From: an uncultured Ruminococcus sp.
GTDB lineage: Bacteria; Bacillota; Clostridia; Oscillospirales; Ruminococcaceae
Length of the DNA stretch: 64,000 nucleotides
Assembly: GCA_947178575.1 (NCBI GenBank)
Contig: CAMWYX010000005.1
Span: forward strand, 22,363 to 86,362
Reading direction: 5' to 3'
The notes beneath the pieces were generated by a model. It was given only the letters and a program-made list of their open reading frames with translations, was not told the DNA's origin and did not search any database. Shown one piece after another: positions 18,730-28,177 of this stretch. A program made the translations under genes and the position numbers. Position 1 is the first letter of the stretch. The number at the start of each line of letters is the position of its first letter.

Positions 18730-20073
18730 ATGGCAGTAAAAGTAGGAATGGTATCGCTGGGTTGCTCAAAAAATCTTGTGGATTCGGAGCGTATGCTCTA
18801 TAAGCTGAAAAAAAACGGATATGAACTTGTGACAGAACCGGGAATGGCAGATGTGGCAGTAGTCAATACCTGCGGATTTATACAGTCGGCAAAGGAAGAA
18901 GCTATCGAAACTATACTCGAACTTGCGGCACTTAAAGCAGACGGAACATTGAAAAAAATCGTAATAACAGGCTGTCTCACAGAACGCTACAGGGAAGAAG
19001 CGGCAGAACTCTTTCCGGAAGCCGATGCAGTTATCGGAATCGGCAATAACAAGGATATTGTTGACATTCTTAACGAAGTCATGAGCGGAAACCGTGTAGT
19101 AAAATTCGCCCCGAAACTCGATGCGGAACTGACAGGAGAACGTATAATATCAACATTACCGTTTTTCTCATATCTTAAAGTAGCGGAAGGCTGTTCCAAC
19201 TGCTGTACATACTGTGCAATACCGATGATACGTGGAAAATTCAGAAGTTTACCTATGGAGGACGTTCTTGCCGAAGCCCGTACCCTTGCGGAAAACGGCG
19301 TTACCGAACTCGTAGTCATAGCACAGGATACATCACGGTACGGCGAGGATTTGTACGGAAAATCAAAACTGCCGGAACTTCTCAGGGAATTGTGCAGAAT
19401 TGACGGTCTTAAATGGATACGTACCCTTTACTGTTATCCGGAACGTATAACAGACGAACTTCTTGATACAATAGCTTCTGAGGAAAAACTTGTGAAGTAT
19501 CTTGAAATCCCGATACAGCACTGTGACGGCGGAATACTCAGCCGTATGAACCGCTGGGGCGATGAGGAAAAACTTGAATCGCTGTTCAGGCATATCCGAA
19601 AAAAAATACCGGACGTCATACTCCGCACAACTCTTATAACAGGATTTCCGGACGAAACCGAAGAGCAGTTCAATAAACTTGCGGAATTTGTTCAGCGTGT
19701 AAGATTCGACAGGCTTGGCTGTTTTGCGTATTCCGCTGAAGAAGGCACAAAAGCTGCGGAATTTGAAAATCAGATTGATACACAGACAGCAATTCACCGT
19801 GCAGATATAATCATGGAACAACAGCTTGAAATAACCTGTGAAAATAATCAGAAGCTCCTCGGCACTGAACTTACAGCAGTCGTTGAGGGATATGACCGTT
19901 TCGGCGAATGCTTTTTCGGACGCACCGCTCTTGACGCTCCGGATATAGACGGAAAGGTATTTTTCACATCGGAAAAACCTCTGAAAATAGGCGATTATGT
20001 TAAAATCATAATAAATGATACACTTGATTACGACCTGATAGGAGAGGTGACAGGTAATGAATCTGCCGAATAA
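18730..20073 (+). CDS. rimO: Ribosomal protein S12 methylthiotransferase
   Basis: Radical-SAM enzyme adding a methylthio group to the S12 aspartate. The 447 residues show an N-terminal MTTase domain (GMVSLGCSKNLVDSERM), the radical-SAM CxxxCxxC in CSNCCTYCAIP near residue 155, and a C-terminal TRAM domain after about residue 375. The SLGCSKNLVDSE motif separates RimO from the tRNA enzyme MiaB. I use the ATG at 18730; a TTG at 18721 overlapping the recX stop is an alternative. pgsA overlaps its end by 17 bases. Confidence 0.94.
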   Translation: MAVKVGMVSLGCSKNLVDSERMLYKLKKNGYELVTEPGMADVAVVNTCGFIQSAKEEAIETILELAALKADGTLKKIVITGCLTERYREEAAELFPEADAVIGIGNNKDIVDILNEVMSGNRVVKFAPKLDAELTGERIISTLPFFSYLKVAEGCSNCCTYCAIPMIRGKFRSLPMEDVLAEARTLAENGVTELVVIAQDTSRYGEDLYGKSKLPELLRELCRIDGLKWIRTLYCYPERITDELLDTIASEEKLVKYLEIPIQHCDGGILSRMNRWGDEEKLESLFRHIRKKIPDVILRTTLITGFPDETEEQFNKLAEFVQRVRFDRLGCFAYSAEEGTKAAEFENQIDTQTAIHRADIIMEQQLEITCENNQKLLGTELTAVVEGYDRFGECFFGRTALDAPDIDGKVFFTSEKPLKIGDYVKIIINDTLDYDLIGEVTGNESAE

Positions 20074-20641
20074 ACTCACTCTTATGAGAGTATGTTTCAT
20101 ACCGTTTTTTCTGCTTTTCATGTATCTTGACATACCGTTTCATTATCTGATTGCACTTGTTATATTTGCGGCGGCATCGATAACCGATGCTCTTGACGGA
20201 AAAATAGCAAGAGCAAGAAATCTTGTCACAAATTTCGGTAAATTTCTTGACCCGCTTGCCGATAAGGTTCTTGTTATTTCTGCGCTTACTGTGTTTGTGG
20301 ATATTCCCGAAATAAAAATGGGTGCAGTACCGCTGATAATTATAAGTTCCCGTGAATTTATGGTATCGGGTTTAAGACTTCTTGCCGCCGACAGCGGAAT
20401 TGTTGTGGCTGCCGGAATATGGGGAAAACTGAAAACCGCATTCACAATGGTAACTATAATAGCTGCGATTTTTTGGTTGAGCATATCCAATGATTTCGGA
20501 TTTACAGTTCCGGATATTGTTGCAGGAGCTGTTGACAACTGGATAATTCCGGTACTGATATGGATTTCCACGGCACTTACTGTCATATCCGGTCTTGTAT
20601 ATCTTAAAGGCTACTGGCATCTTATAGATACCGATAAATGA
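20057..20641 (+). CDS. pgsA: CDP-diacylglycerol-glycerol-3-phosphate 3-phosphatidyltransferase
   Basis: Membrane enzyme making phosphatidylglycerophosphate, the committed step to phosphatidylglycerol. The CDP-alcohol phosphotransferase motif is intact: DALDGKIARA followed by G and two aspartates in GKFLDPLADK. There are several membrane helices in 194 residues. It overlaps rimO by 17 bases and the next gene by 4, in the common Firmicute rimO-pgsA order. Confidence 0.93.
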   Translation: MNLPNKLTLMRVCFIPFFLLFMYLDIPFHYLIALVIFAAASITDALDGKIARARNLVTNFGKFLDPLADKVLVISALTVFVDIPEIKMGAVPLIIISSREFMVSGLRLLAADSGIVVAAGIWGKLKTAFTMVTIIAAIFWLSISNDFGFTVPDIVAGAVDNWIIPVLIWISTALTVISGLVYLKGYWHLIDTDK

Positions 20642-20661
20642 TAAAAGAAAGGGTTGTTCAT

Positions 20662-21045
20662 ATGAAATGCTGTGCGGCACAGATAAAATATCTTGTGGCA
20701 ATACGTGAACTTGCAGCTGAATCCGAAGATGTTAAAAGTGTTCAGATAGCTCGTTATTTAGGCGTATCACGTTCAAGTGTGAGCAAGACTCTGCGATGTC
20801 TTGCAAATTCCGGATTTGTATATGAAGATTTCTGCAACAGTGTTGTTCTTACTCCGGAGGGAAATGAAGCGGTAGGGGAGATATTCCGCAATTTCAATGA
20901 TGTGTATATATTTTTCAGGCGGTTTCTCAGGCTTTCACATGAAGAAGCACATTCCCACGCTCTGACTTTTGTAACTACATATCCGGAGGATACCTGCGAA
21001 CGGCTGAAAAAAATCGTCCGCCGGACGATTAACAAAAATAAATAA
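20662..21045 (+). CDS. Small winged-helix regulator (DtxR/MarR-like N-terminal fold)
   Basis: A 127-residue protein with an HTH near residues 20-50 (SVQIARYLGVSRSSVSKTLR) and a wing that continues into SVVLTPEGNEAVGEI. This is the DtxR/MntR pattern, but the protein ends before a full metal-binding dimerisation domain, and the three Cys/His clusters are not clearly conserved. The ATG at 20662 has AAAGGG 8 bases upstream; an ATG at 20638 overlapping the pgsA stop (ATGA) is possible. It closes the plus-strand operon. Confidence 0.7.
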   Translation: MKCCAAQIKYLVAIRELAAESEDVKSVQIARYLGVSRSSVSKTLRCLANSGFVYEDFCNSVVLTPEGNEAVGEIFRNFNDVYIFFRRFLRLSHEEAHSHALTFVTTYPEDTCERLKKIVRRTINKNK

Positions 21046-21047
21046 TT

Positions 21048-21089
21048 AAAACCGCTGAGGAATTTTTATAATCCCCAGCGGTTTTTTTA
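21048..21089. terminator. Bidirectional terminator between the regulator gene and dnaJ
   Basis: An AAAACCGCTG stem at 21048-21057 pairs with 21076-21085, flanked by A and T runs. The dnaJ stop on the minus strand is immediately adjacent. Confidence 0.9.
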
Positions 21090-22244
21090 TCAGAAATTCA
21101 GTTTATCCTTTATTTTTTCAAAGAAGCTCTGACGTTTTGTGTAGTTCTTTTCTGAAAGCGACTCCTCAAAATTTTTCAGGAGTTCTTTCTGTTTTTTGGA
21201 AAGATTCTTCGGAACTTCCACGTAAATTTTAACATATTGATTTCCACGGTCGCTGCGGTTTATTTTCTTCACGCCCTTGCCTTTAAGGCGGAATACTGTG
21301 CCGGATTGAGTTCCCTCGCCTATAGGATAGCGGACATCTCCGTCAATTGTGGGAACTGTTATTTCATCTCCGAGAACCGCCTGACTGTAGGTAACAGGGA
21401 TTTCGCAATGAATATCATATCCCTCACGTGAAAATATCGGGTGATTTTTTACCGATACATTCAGAAGCAGGTCGCCGGAAGGACCTCCGTTTATACCGCA
21501 GTCACCCTGACCGCTGAGGCGTATTGTCTGACCGTTGTCAATACCGGCAGGAATATCCACAGATACAGTTTTCTGAACACGTGTACGTCCTGTGCCACGG
21601 CATTTCTGACAAGGATTTTTGATAATCTTACCTTTTCCGGAACAGTGCGGGCATGGTCTTGTCGAGGAAATTGCACCGAGAGGAGTACGCTGAGTTGTTT
21701 TTATTGTGCCACGTCCCTGACAGTCCGGACATACTTCAGATGAACTTCCTGCACTTGCTCCCGAACCGTTGCAGGAATCACAGACCGCCATCCGGAATAT
21801 TTTGACTTCCTGTTTCTTACCCTGACAGGCGTCCATGAAGTTTATAAGTACAGATTCCTGAATATCAGAGCCACGTTTTGGAGCATTGACATTTGAGCGT
21901 GAGCTATTTCCTGTAAAGCCGCCGAAACCTCCGAAAATATTCTCGAAAAGGTCGCCTATATCTCCGAATCCGCCCATGCCTCCCATACCGCCCATACCGC
22001 CGAATCCGGCGTTTCCGTCAACTCCGTCATGGCCGAACTGGTCATAGCGTGATTTCTTTTCGGGGTCGGAAAGAACTTCGTACGCCTCGTTTACTTCCTG
22101 CATCTTTTCAACGCACGAAGGGTCGTCAGGATTCAAGTCAGGGTGATACTCTCTTGCTTTTTTCTTATAGGCTTTTTTTATTTCGCTTTCAGAAGCACCT
22201 TTTTGCAATCCGAGGACTTCATAGTAATCTCTTTTATCTGCCAT
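21090..22244 (-). CDS. dnaJ: Chaperone DnaJ (Hsp40)
   Basis: Type I J-protein that stimulates the DnaK ATPase. In 384 residues it has a J domain with HPDLNPDD, a Gly/Phe-rich linker (GFGGMGGMGGMGGFGD), four CxxCxGxG-type zinc repeats (CDSCNGSG, CPDCQGRG, CPHCSGKG, CQKCRGTG) and the substrate-binding C-terminal domains. The ATG at 22244 with GGAG 9 bases upstream is preferred to the TTG at 22259. It is the last gene of the hrcA operon. Confidence 0.96.
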   Translation of the reverse strand: MADKRDYYEVLGLQKGASESEIKKAYKKKAREYHPDLNPDDPSCVEKMQEVNEAYEVLSDPEKKSRYDQFGHDGVDGNAGFGGMGGMGGMGGFGDIGDLFENIFGGFGGFTGNSSRSNVNAPKRGSDIQESVLINFMDACQGKKQEVKIFRMAVCDSCNGSGASAGSSSEVCPDCQGRGTIKTTQRTPLGAISSTRPCPHCSGKGKIIKNPCQKCRGTGRTRVQKTVSVDIPAGIDNGQTIRLSGQGDCGINGGPSGDLLLNVSVKNHPIFSREGYDIHCEIPVTYSQAVLGDEITVPTIDGDVRYPIGEGTQSGTVFRLKGKGVKKINRSDRGNQYVKIYVEVPKNLSKKQKELLKNFEESLSEKNYTKRQSFFEKIKDKLNF

Positions 22245-22297
22245 ATGTTTATTCTCCAATCAAATCAAAACAGGATTCTGTCTGTAAATACCGCCAA

Positions 22298-22320
22298 CCT
22301 ATGCGGAGATACCGCATAGG
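22298..22320 (-). other. Perfect hairpin between dnaK and dnaJ
   Basis: A 9-bp perfect stem CCTATGCGG/CCGCATAGG with a 5-base loop, without a T run on either strand. It could be an mRNA stabiliser or processing site adjusting the dnaK:dnaJ ratio. That role is inference. Confidence 0.6.
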
Positions 22321-22354
22321 CTGAAAGTAGCAAATATATAATCAGGACAAGTTA

Positions 22355-24205
22355 TCAGACTTCAGTGAAATCTGCATCAACAACACCGTTATCATCAACA
22401 GGTGATTCGGCTTCTCCGCCAGCCATATTGCTGAACTGTGACGGGTCAATTCCCTGACCGTCGGGATTTGCCTGCTGATATATCTTTGATGAAAGGTCGT
22501 AGAATGCTTTCTGAAGTTCGTCTTTGAGTCTCTTTATTTCACTGTTGTTATTAGCTCCGATAGCTGATTTGAGTGCTGAACATTTCTGTTCTATATTGGC
22601 TTTCTCGTCGGCGGAAACCTTATCACCGAAATCGGCAAGAGCCTTTTCGCACTGGAATACGAGATTTTCGGCTTCGTTCTTTGCGTCTACTTCTTCTCTG
22701 CGCTTTTTGTCCTCGGAAGCGAACTGTTCGGCTTCCTTTACAGCCTTGTCAATATCTTCCTTTGACATATTTGTTGAAGAAGTGATAGTGATGTTCTGTT
22801 CCTTGCCTGTGCCGAGGTCTTTGGCTGAAACATGAACAATACCGTTCTGGTCAACATTGAAAGTAACTTCAATCTGAGGGATTCCTCTTGGTGCAGGAGC
22901 GATTCCGTCGAGCCGGAATGTACCGAGCTGTTTATTGTCACGTGCAAATTCACGCTCGCCCTGAAGTACGTTTATATCAACAGCAGGCTGATTGTCTGAG
23001 TAAGTTGAGAATACCTGAGATTTCTTTGTAGGAATTGTAGTATTTCTTTCAATCATTCGTGTGCAGACACCGCCGGCTGTTTCGATTCCGAGTGAAAGAG
23101 GCATTACATCGAGGAGAAGCAATCCGCCCTCAACATCACCGCTGAGAAGTCCGCCCTGAAGTGCAGCACCGAGAGCAACGCATTCATCGGGGTTGATTCC
23201 CTTGAACGGTTCTTTGCCGATAAGTTTCTTTACAGCTTCCTGAACGGCAGGAATACGTGAAGAACCGCCCACCATAAGAACTTTATTGAGTTCGGAAGCA
23301 GTAAGTCCGCTGTCGGAAAGTGCCTGACGTACAGGTCCCATAGTAGCTTCCACGAGGTCAGCAGTCAGCTCATTGAATTTGGCCTGAGAAAGTGTGAGGT
23401 CGAGATGTTTCGGAGTTCCTGTAGCATCAACAGTGATGAACGGAATATTTATATTTGAAGTAGTTGTTGAGGAAAGTTCAATTTTAGCCTTTTCGGCAGC
23501 GTCTTTAAGTCTCTGTGAAGCCATTTTATCTTTGGAGAGGTCAACGCCGTCTGTCTTTTTAAATTCTTCAATCATCCAGTTGATGATTCTCTGGTCAAAG
23601 TCGTCACCGCCGAGCCTGTTGTTTCCTGCTGTTGCAAGAACCTGCTGAACATCTTCGCCCATTTCGATAATTGAAACGTCGAAAGTACCGCCTCCGAGGT
23701 CATAAACCATAATTGTCTGGTCCTCTTCCTTGTCGATACCGTATGAAAGAGCGGCAGCAGTAGGTTCGTTGATAATACGCTTTACTGTAAGACCTGCAAT
23801 CTGACCGGCATCTTTTGTAGCCTGTCTCTGTGCGTCTGTGAAGTAAGCTGGAACAGTGATAACAGCTTCCGAAACCGGTTCGCCGAGATAGGATTCGGCA
23901 TCGGACTTGAGCTTCTGGAGAATCATAGAGGAAATCTCCTGCGGAGTATAGTTTTTGCCGTCGATAGCAACTTTATAATCAGAACCCATGTGTCTTTTTA
24001 TGGAAGATATAGTTCTGTCATGATTGGTGATAGCCTGTCTTTTGGCTACCTGACCTACAAGACGTTCGCCGTTGTTTGTGAAAGCTACAACAGAAGGAGT
24101 AGTTCTTGCACCCTCAGCGTTAGCGATAACGACTGCGTTTCCGCCTTCCATAACGGCGACGCATGAATTTGTTGTACCGAGGTCAATACCGATAATTTTT
24201 CCCAT
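22355..24205 (-). CDS. dnaK: Chaperone DnaK (Hsp70)
   Basis: ATP-dependent folding chaperone. The 616 residues open with the phosphate-1 motif [12 protein letters not shown]. The ATPase core contains [13 protein letters not shown] and [13 protein letters not shown], followed by the hydrophobic linker [12 protein letters not shown], the beta substrate domain and the helical lid. The C terminus VDADFTEV resembles the usual EEVD-like tail. An unknown AT-rich gene and about 195 bases separate it from grpE, an unusual break in the operon. Confidence 0.97.
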   Translation of the reverse strand: MGKIIGIDLGTTNSCVAVMEGGNAVVIANAEGARTTPSVVAFTNNGERLVGQVAKRQAITNHDRTISSIKRHMGSDYKVAIDGKNYTPQEISSMILQKLKSDAESYLGEPVSEAVITVPAYFTDAQRQATKDAGQIAGLTVKRIINEPTAAALSYGIDKEEDQTIMVYDLGGGTFDVSIIEMGEDVQQVLATAGNNRLGGDDFDQRIINWMIEEFKKTDGVDLSKDKMASQRLKDAAEKAKIELSSTTTSNINIPFITVDATGTPKHLDLTLSQAKFNELTADLVEATMGPVRQALSDSGLTASELNKVLMVGGSSRIPAVQEAVKKLIGKEPFKGINPDECVALGAALQGGLLSGDVEGGLLLLDVMPLSLGIETAGGVCTRMIERNTTIPTKKSQVFSTYSDNQPAVDINVLQGEREFARDNKQLGTFRLDGIAPAPRGIPQIEVTFNVDQNGIVHVSAKDLGTGKEQNITITSSTNMSKEDIDKAVKEAEQFASEDKKRREEVDAKNEAENLVFQCEKALADFGDKVSADEKANIEQKCSALKSAIGANNNSEIKRLKDELQKAFYDLSSKIYQQANPDGQGIDPSQFSNMAGGEAESPVDDNGVVDADFTEV

Positions 24206-24247
24206 AATAAATCTTCCTTTCTATAATAAGCCGGTGAGCTTTATTAT

Positions 24248-24381
24248 ACTATAAATGAGCACTCACCGTCATTTTGTATAATATCCCCGTTATTTATGCC
24301 GTTTCTGCAATCAAAAATGGGTTTATCATGTGAAATTACAATATAATCTTGTGTAAAGTGATGAAAACGCTCATTTATAGT
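24248..24381. repeat. 134-base segment bounded by a 13-base perfect inverted repeat
   Basis: ACTATAAATGAGC at 24248-24260 recurs inverted at 24369-24381. The segment lies in the gap upstream of dnaK, beside the unknown gene at 24401. The interior is AT-rich. It could be a miniature inverted-repeat remnant, or the arms of a long-range RNA structure. I see no target-site duplication. Confidence 0.45.
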
Positions 24382-24400
24382 TTGATATTTGTATTTCAAT

Positions 24401-24811
24401 CTATAGATTAGCAGCATACCATATACCGTCATGAATAAGAATTTCCCAATCTTCATTATCATGTATAAATTTTATTGAAATCCAAGTATCAATATCATCT
24501 TCTGAATTTGTTTTTGAAATTTCTGATTTGATTTCAAGATTGCATATATCAAATATATCATGTTTACCAAAAGTACTGATTATATCATGATGTTCAACCA
24601 ATAAATATTGATTAACAACAGGATATTTTCCATTTTCATCTGGCGAGTGGTCATCATAATATATTGGATTTGGCATATCATCTTCATTCAATTCAGCACT
24701 TTCAAAAAAAGAAATTTCTTTAGCTTTTGAAAATGGCTTAATACCATTTTTTGATTGCTCTGCTAATTGATTTATTGTACTAACAAGAGTTAACATTTCA
24801 ATTGGTGTCAT
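24401..24811 (-). CDS. Unknown protein inserted between grpE and dnaK
   Basis: A 136-residue acidic protein I do not recognise. Motifs visible are MTPIEMLTLVSTINQLAEQS at the start, a Tyr-, Asp- and Glu-rich middle (NPIYYDDHSPDENG) and a C terminus ending HDGIWYAANL. It lacks a signal peptide and membrane helices. A GAGG site lies 8 bases before the ATG, and the grpE stop is 11 bases upstream. Two sampled lines (24481-24600) hold about 26% G+C by hand count, against 55% in a sampled dnaK line (23101-23160), so it looks transferred. The size and acidity resemble small immunity-type or SMI1-like proteins, but I cannot claim that. Confidence 0.7.
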   Translation of the reverse strand: MTPIEMLTLVSTINQLAEQSKNGIKPFSKAKEISFFESAELNEDDMPNPIYYDDHSPDENGKYPVVNQYLLVEHHDIISTFGKHDIFDICNLEIKSEISKTNSEDDIDTWISIKFIHDNEDWEILIHDGIWYAANL

Positions 24812-24822
24812 AAAATAACCTC

Positions 24823-25368
24823 TTATACAGCTACAGCGACCATAGCCGGACGTATGAGTTTATCGCCGAGTACGTAGCCTTTCTGGAAAACAGTGCATAC
24901 ATGACCGCTTGCGTAGTCAGTATTTTCAAGCTGCTGGACTGCATTGTGGAACTGCGGGTCAAATTCCGCACCCAGTGCATCAATTGCTGAAACATTCATG
25001 TCAGTCAGGAATTTCTGAAGCTGATTTGAAATCATTTCAAGACCTTTCCGGAAATTATCATCAGAGCATTCCACTTCAAGTGAACGCTCGAAGCTGTCGA
25101 TAACAGGAAGAAGCTTTTCGATACATTTTGATGATGCAAAGCTGAAAGTTTCGGATTTTTCTCTTGCCGCCCTCTTTCTGAAATTATCATATTCGGCATA
25201 AAGGCGGACGTATCTGTCATTCAGACTGTCGAGTTTTTCTTCAAGTTCAGCTACAGTTGAAACCGGTTCGGATTCTGTTTCACTGCTGGCATCAGTGTTG
25301 TCAGTGATTTCGTTAATTTCCGTGATTTCTTCATCTTCGCTGCATACATTTTTTTCTTTCTCGTCCAT
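24823..25368 (-). CDS. grpE: Nucleotide exchange factor GrpE
   Basis: Releases ADP from DnaK. In 181 residues, an acidic disordered N terminus is followed by a long coiled coil (VAELEEKLDSLNDRYVRLYA) and the beta head ending KGYVLGDKLIRPAMVAV. YDNFRKRAAREK is the family signature. It begins 12 bases after the hrcA stop. Confidence 0.95.
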   Translation of the reverse strand: MDEKEKNVCSEDEEITEINEITDNTDASSETESEPVSTVAELEEKLDSLNDRYVRLYAEYDNFRKRAAREKSETFSFASSKCIEKLLPVIDSFERSLEVECSDDNFRKGLEMISNQLQKFLTDMNVSAIDALGAEFDPQFHNAVQQLENTDYASGHVCTVFQKGYVLGDKLIRPAMVAVAV

Positions 25369-25380
25369 ATCTGCTCCTTT

Positions 25381-26430
25381 CTATAAATCGGGATTATCCG
25401 GTTCAATAATTATATTATCTTCGTCCTCAGACATAAGAGCAGAAATCTTATGTGTAAGGTATTCGACGTATGGAATAATTTTTTTATAGTCAACTCTCAT
25501 AGGACCGATGATTCCGAGAGAGCCGGCATCATGTCCTTTTTTGCGGTATTTTGAGACTATCATGCTTGAATTTCCGATGGCGAAAGTACCGCCTGCTCCG
25601 AATTTTATCTGAATACCGCTGAAAGAATCTTCTATAAGGTCGGCGAGTTCGTTTTTATGTTCGATAAAGCGGACTACTTCCATTTTATTGAGTTCGTCGC
25701 ACGAGAGGAGTTTTTCGCTTCCGCTTATATTAAACTGCTGATGTTTCAAGTCCTCGGAAAGTTCGCATATTCCTTTGACGAGGGGAGAGAGACTCACCAT
25801 ATAGGCAGAAACGGCGGTAATCATTTTATCGAGCATTTCTTCGGAAAGCTCGTCAACGGAAATTCCGCTGAGATTTTCGTCGATATAGTGTGTAAAGAAA
25901 TCAAGTTGTTCATTGCTCAGGTCAAATTCCAACCGGCAGGCTTTGTTTTTGATACTTCCGTTTGATGTTATCAGGAGTATAACATACAGACGTTTTCCGG
26001 TGGGAATTACTTCAACCTTGGAAATAACTGAAAACCGAGGAGCTGAATTTGTTACTACGGCAGCGCACTGGGTAAGTTCTGTAAGTGCAGCTGCGGCATT
26101 CTGGATAAGCAGTTCTTCGGGGGTATCGTCATCTCCGAGAAGTCTGTCGAGGCGGATTTTTTCTTCCTGTGAAAGTTCAGGCAGAGTGATAAGTTCGTCT
26201 ACATAAAGTCTGTAGCCGGCGTATGTTGGTATTCTGCCTGCTGATGTGTGAGGCTGTTCAAGGTAGCCGAGTTGTTCGAGGACAGCCATATCATTTCTGA
26301 CCGTAGCGGCAGAAACCTTTATGTGTTCAAGTCTGGCGATAGTCTTTGAACCCACCGGCTCGCCTGTTCTGATATACTCGTCAACCACAGCAGCAAGTAC
26401 CTTAAGCTTTCTGTCGTTTACGATAATCAC
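25381..26430 (-). CDS. hrcA: Heat-inducible transcription repressor HrcA
   Basis: Represses class I heat-shock genes by binding CIRCE and needs GroEL for activity. The 349 residues start at a GTG (26430) 6 bases after AAGGAG. An ATG at 26487 lies inside the operator and is rejected. The N-terminal winged helix (VGSKTIARLEHIKVSAATVRND) and the family block YLEQPHTSAGRIPT are clear. A perfect CIRCE lies 47 bases upstream, so the operon is autoregulated. Confidence 0.95.
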   Translation of the reverse strand: MIIVNDRKLKVLAAVVDEYIRTGEPVGSKTIARLEHIKVSAATVRNDMAVLEQLGYLEQPHTSAGRIPTYAGYRLYVDELITLPELSQEEKIRLDRLLGDDDTPEELLIQNAAAALTELTQCAAVVTNSAPRFSVISKVEVIPTGKRLYVILLITSNGSIKNKACRLEFDLSNEQLDFFTHYIDENLSGISVDELSEEMLDKMITAVSAYMVSLSPLVKGICELSEDLKHQQFNISGSEKLLSCDELNKMEVVRFIEHKNELADLIEDSFSGIQIKFGAGGTFAIGNSSMIVSKYRKKGHDAGSLGIIGPMRVDYKKIIPYVEYLTHKISALMSEDEDNIIIEPDNPDL

Positions 26431-26476
26431 AACCAGCTCCTTTCTTGACAGTGACAGCACCGTATGCTTGAGAGTG

Positions 26477-26503
26477 TTAGCACTCAATCAGTTCGAGTGC
26501 TAA
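26477..26503 (-). promoter_or_regulatory. CIRCE operator of the hrcA operon
   Basis: TTAGCACTC, nine bases, GAGTGCTAA: a perfect match to the HrcA binding consensus. It lies just downstream of the promoter and upstream of the hrcA GTG. Confidence 0.97.
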
Positions 26504-26507
26504 TAAT

Positions 26508-26536
26508 AATTTACCACTATTATAACCATTTGTCAA
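26508..26536 (-). promoter_or_regulatory. Promoter of the hrcA heat-shock operon
   Basis: Minus strand: TTGACA (26536-26531), a 17-base spacer, TAAATT (26513-26508). The CIRCE element begins 5 bases later, covering the likely start of transcription. Confidence 0.8.
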
Positions 26537-26648
26537 GAGGTTTATTCGTGATTCGGCGTTTTGCATAAATTTTACATTATATCCGGCGATGTTTTGTGAA
26601 TTAAAAATCTTTCTGCGGAGGTTTTGAATGGAAAATCTGAAAAATCTC

Positions 26649-26677
26649 TTGACTATTCAGATGATATGTGCTAAAAT
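26649..26677 (+). promoter_or_regulatory. Promoter for glmM
   Basis: TTGACT at 26649-26654, 17 bases, TAAAAT at 26672-26677. The glmM ATG is 55 bases downstream. Confidence 0.8.
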
Positions 26678-26731
26678 CATTATAAGCGGCTTAATCAGTC
26701 AGCTATAATGTTTATTTAAGGAGAAAAGATA

Positions 26732-28117
26732 ATGGGCAGATATTTCGGTACTGACGGCTTCAGAGGAACAGCTAATGAAAATCTTACAGCAGACCATGCC
26801 TATAAGATAGGACGGTTTATAGGCTGGTACTACGGTGAACTCAAAAAACAGGCAGGAGACGATTCTCCGGCAAGAATAGTTATCGGCAAGGATACACGCC
26901 GTTCGAGTTATATGTTTGAATATTCCCTTGCGGGCGGACTTACTGCTTCGGGTGCAGACGCATATCTTCTCCACGTAACGACTACTCCGTCAGTGGCGTA
27001 TATCGCAAGAACAGACCAGTTTGACTGTGCTGTCATGATTTCCGCAAGTCATAACCCGTACTACGACAACGGACTGAAACTCATCAACAGCAACGGAGAA
27101 AAAATGCCTGACGATGTTATCGGACTGATTGAGGATTATCTTGACGGCAAACTCAATGTTTTCGGCAAAGACTGGAATGAGCTTCCTTTTGCAACAGGTG
27201 ATAAAATCGGACGTTCTGTGGATTATGTATCGGGCAGAAACAGATATATCGGGTATCTTATATCACTTGGAATATATTCTTTCCGTGGTATGAAGATTGC
27301 TCTCGACTGTGCAAACGGAGCAGCATGGAATATCGCACGGTCGGTTTTTGATGCTCTCGGAGCTGAAACACATATTATCAATGCTTCCCCGAACGGAATA
27401 AATATCAATAATAATGCAGGTTCAACGCATATTAATGTGTTGCAGAAATATGTGGTTGAAAATAATCTCGATGCCGGATTCGCTTACGACGGCGATGCAG
27501 ACCGCTGTCTGTGCGTTGACGATAAGGGAAATGTAGTTACCGGCGACCATATACTTTACATTTACGGCAAGTATATGAAAGAAAGAGATAAGCTGATGAA
27601 TAATACTGTTGTTGCAACAGTAATGAGTAATTTCGGACTTTTCAGGGCTCTTGACGATGCCGGAATCGGTTACGCCAAAACTGCCGTAGGCGACAAGTAT
27701 GTGTATGAGTACATGAAAGCAAATAACTGCAGTATCGGCGGCGAACAGTCAGGACATATCATATTTGCAAAGTATGCTTCAACAGGTGACGGAATACTTA
27801 CAAGTCTTAAAATTATGCAGGTAATAATGTCAAAAAAGAGAAAACTCAGCGAACTTGCTTCGGAAATGAAAGTATATCCGCAGGTTCTCGAAAATGTGAG
27901 AGTAAAAGATAAATCAGCTGCTCAGAATGACCCCGATGTTCAGAAAGCAGTTGAAAAGGCTTCGCAGGAACTCGGCTCTTCCGGACGTATGCTTGTACGT
28001 GAAAGCGGTACAGAGCCCGTTATAAGAGTAATGGCAGAAGCAGAAAATGAAGAAATCTGCCGTATGCACGTAAATAATATTGTTAATGTTCTTGCGGAAA
28101 AAGGTCACACAGTATAA
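26732..28117 (+). CDS. glmM: Phosphoglucosamine mutase
   Basis: Converts glucosamine-6-phosphate to glucosamine-1-phosphate for UDP-GlcNAc and the cell wall. In 461 residues the phosphoserine loop is MISASHNPYYDNG (S106), the metal loop is DGDADRCL, the sugar loop is GEQSGH and the phosphate loop is RESGTEPVIRV. It opens with the GlmM-type RYFGTDGFRG. It is slightly longer than the usual 445-450. It is transcribed alone, without the common cdaA-cdaR neighbours. Confidence 0.93.
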   Translation: MGRYFGTDGFRGTANENLTADHAYKIGRFIGWYYGELKKQAGDDSPARIVIGKDTRRSSYMFEYSLAGGLTASGADAYLLHVTTTPSVAYIARTDQFDCAVMISASHNPYYDNGLKLINSNGEKMPDDVIGLIEDYLDGKLNVFGKDWNELPFATGDKIGRSVDYVSGRNRYIGYLISLGIYSFRGMKIALDCANGAAWNIARSVFDALGAETHIINASPNGININNNAGSTHINVLQKYVVENNLDAGFAYDGDADRCLCVDDKGNVVTGDHILYIYGKYMKERDKLMNNTVVATVMSNFGLFRALDDAGIGYAKTAVGDKYVYEYMKANNCSIGGEQSGHIIFAKYASTGDGILTSLKIMQVIMSKKRKLSELASEMKVYPQVLENVRVKDKSAAQNDPDVQKAVEKASQELGSSGRMLVRESGTEPVIRVMAEAENEEICRMHVNNIVNVLAEKGHTV

Positions 28118-28177
28118 TATAAATCGTAGTAAAAATTGAGCAGAATACCGAAAAATAAAGGAAATTTAAAATATCTA

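Noticed and set aside
21421..21436. CACGTGAAA as a second parS site
   Set aside because: Only one half matches and it is inside dnaJ coding sequence.
21958..22017. Short tandem repeat in dnaJ
   Set aside because: It encodes the normal Gly/Met/Phe linker of DnaJ and is not a mobile or regulatory repeat.
24244..24462. 72-codon minus-strand frame overlapping the end of the unknown gene
   Set aside because: It has no ribosome binding site and starts inside the other gene. It spans the 13-base inverted repeat. It could be a decayed remnant, but nothing supports it as a gene.
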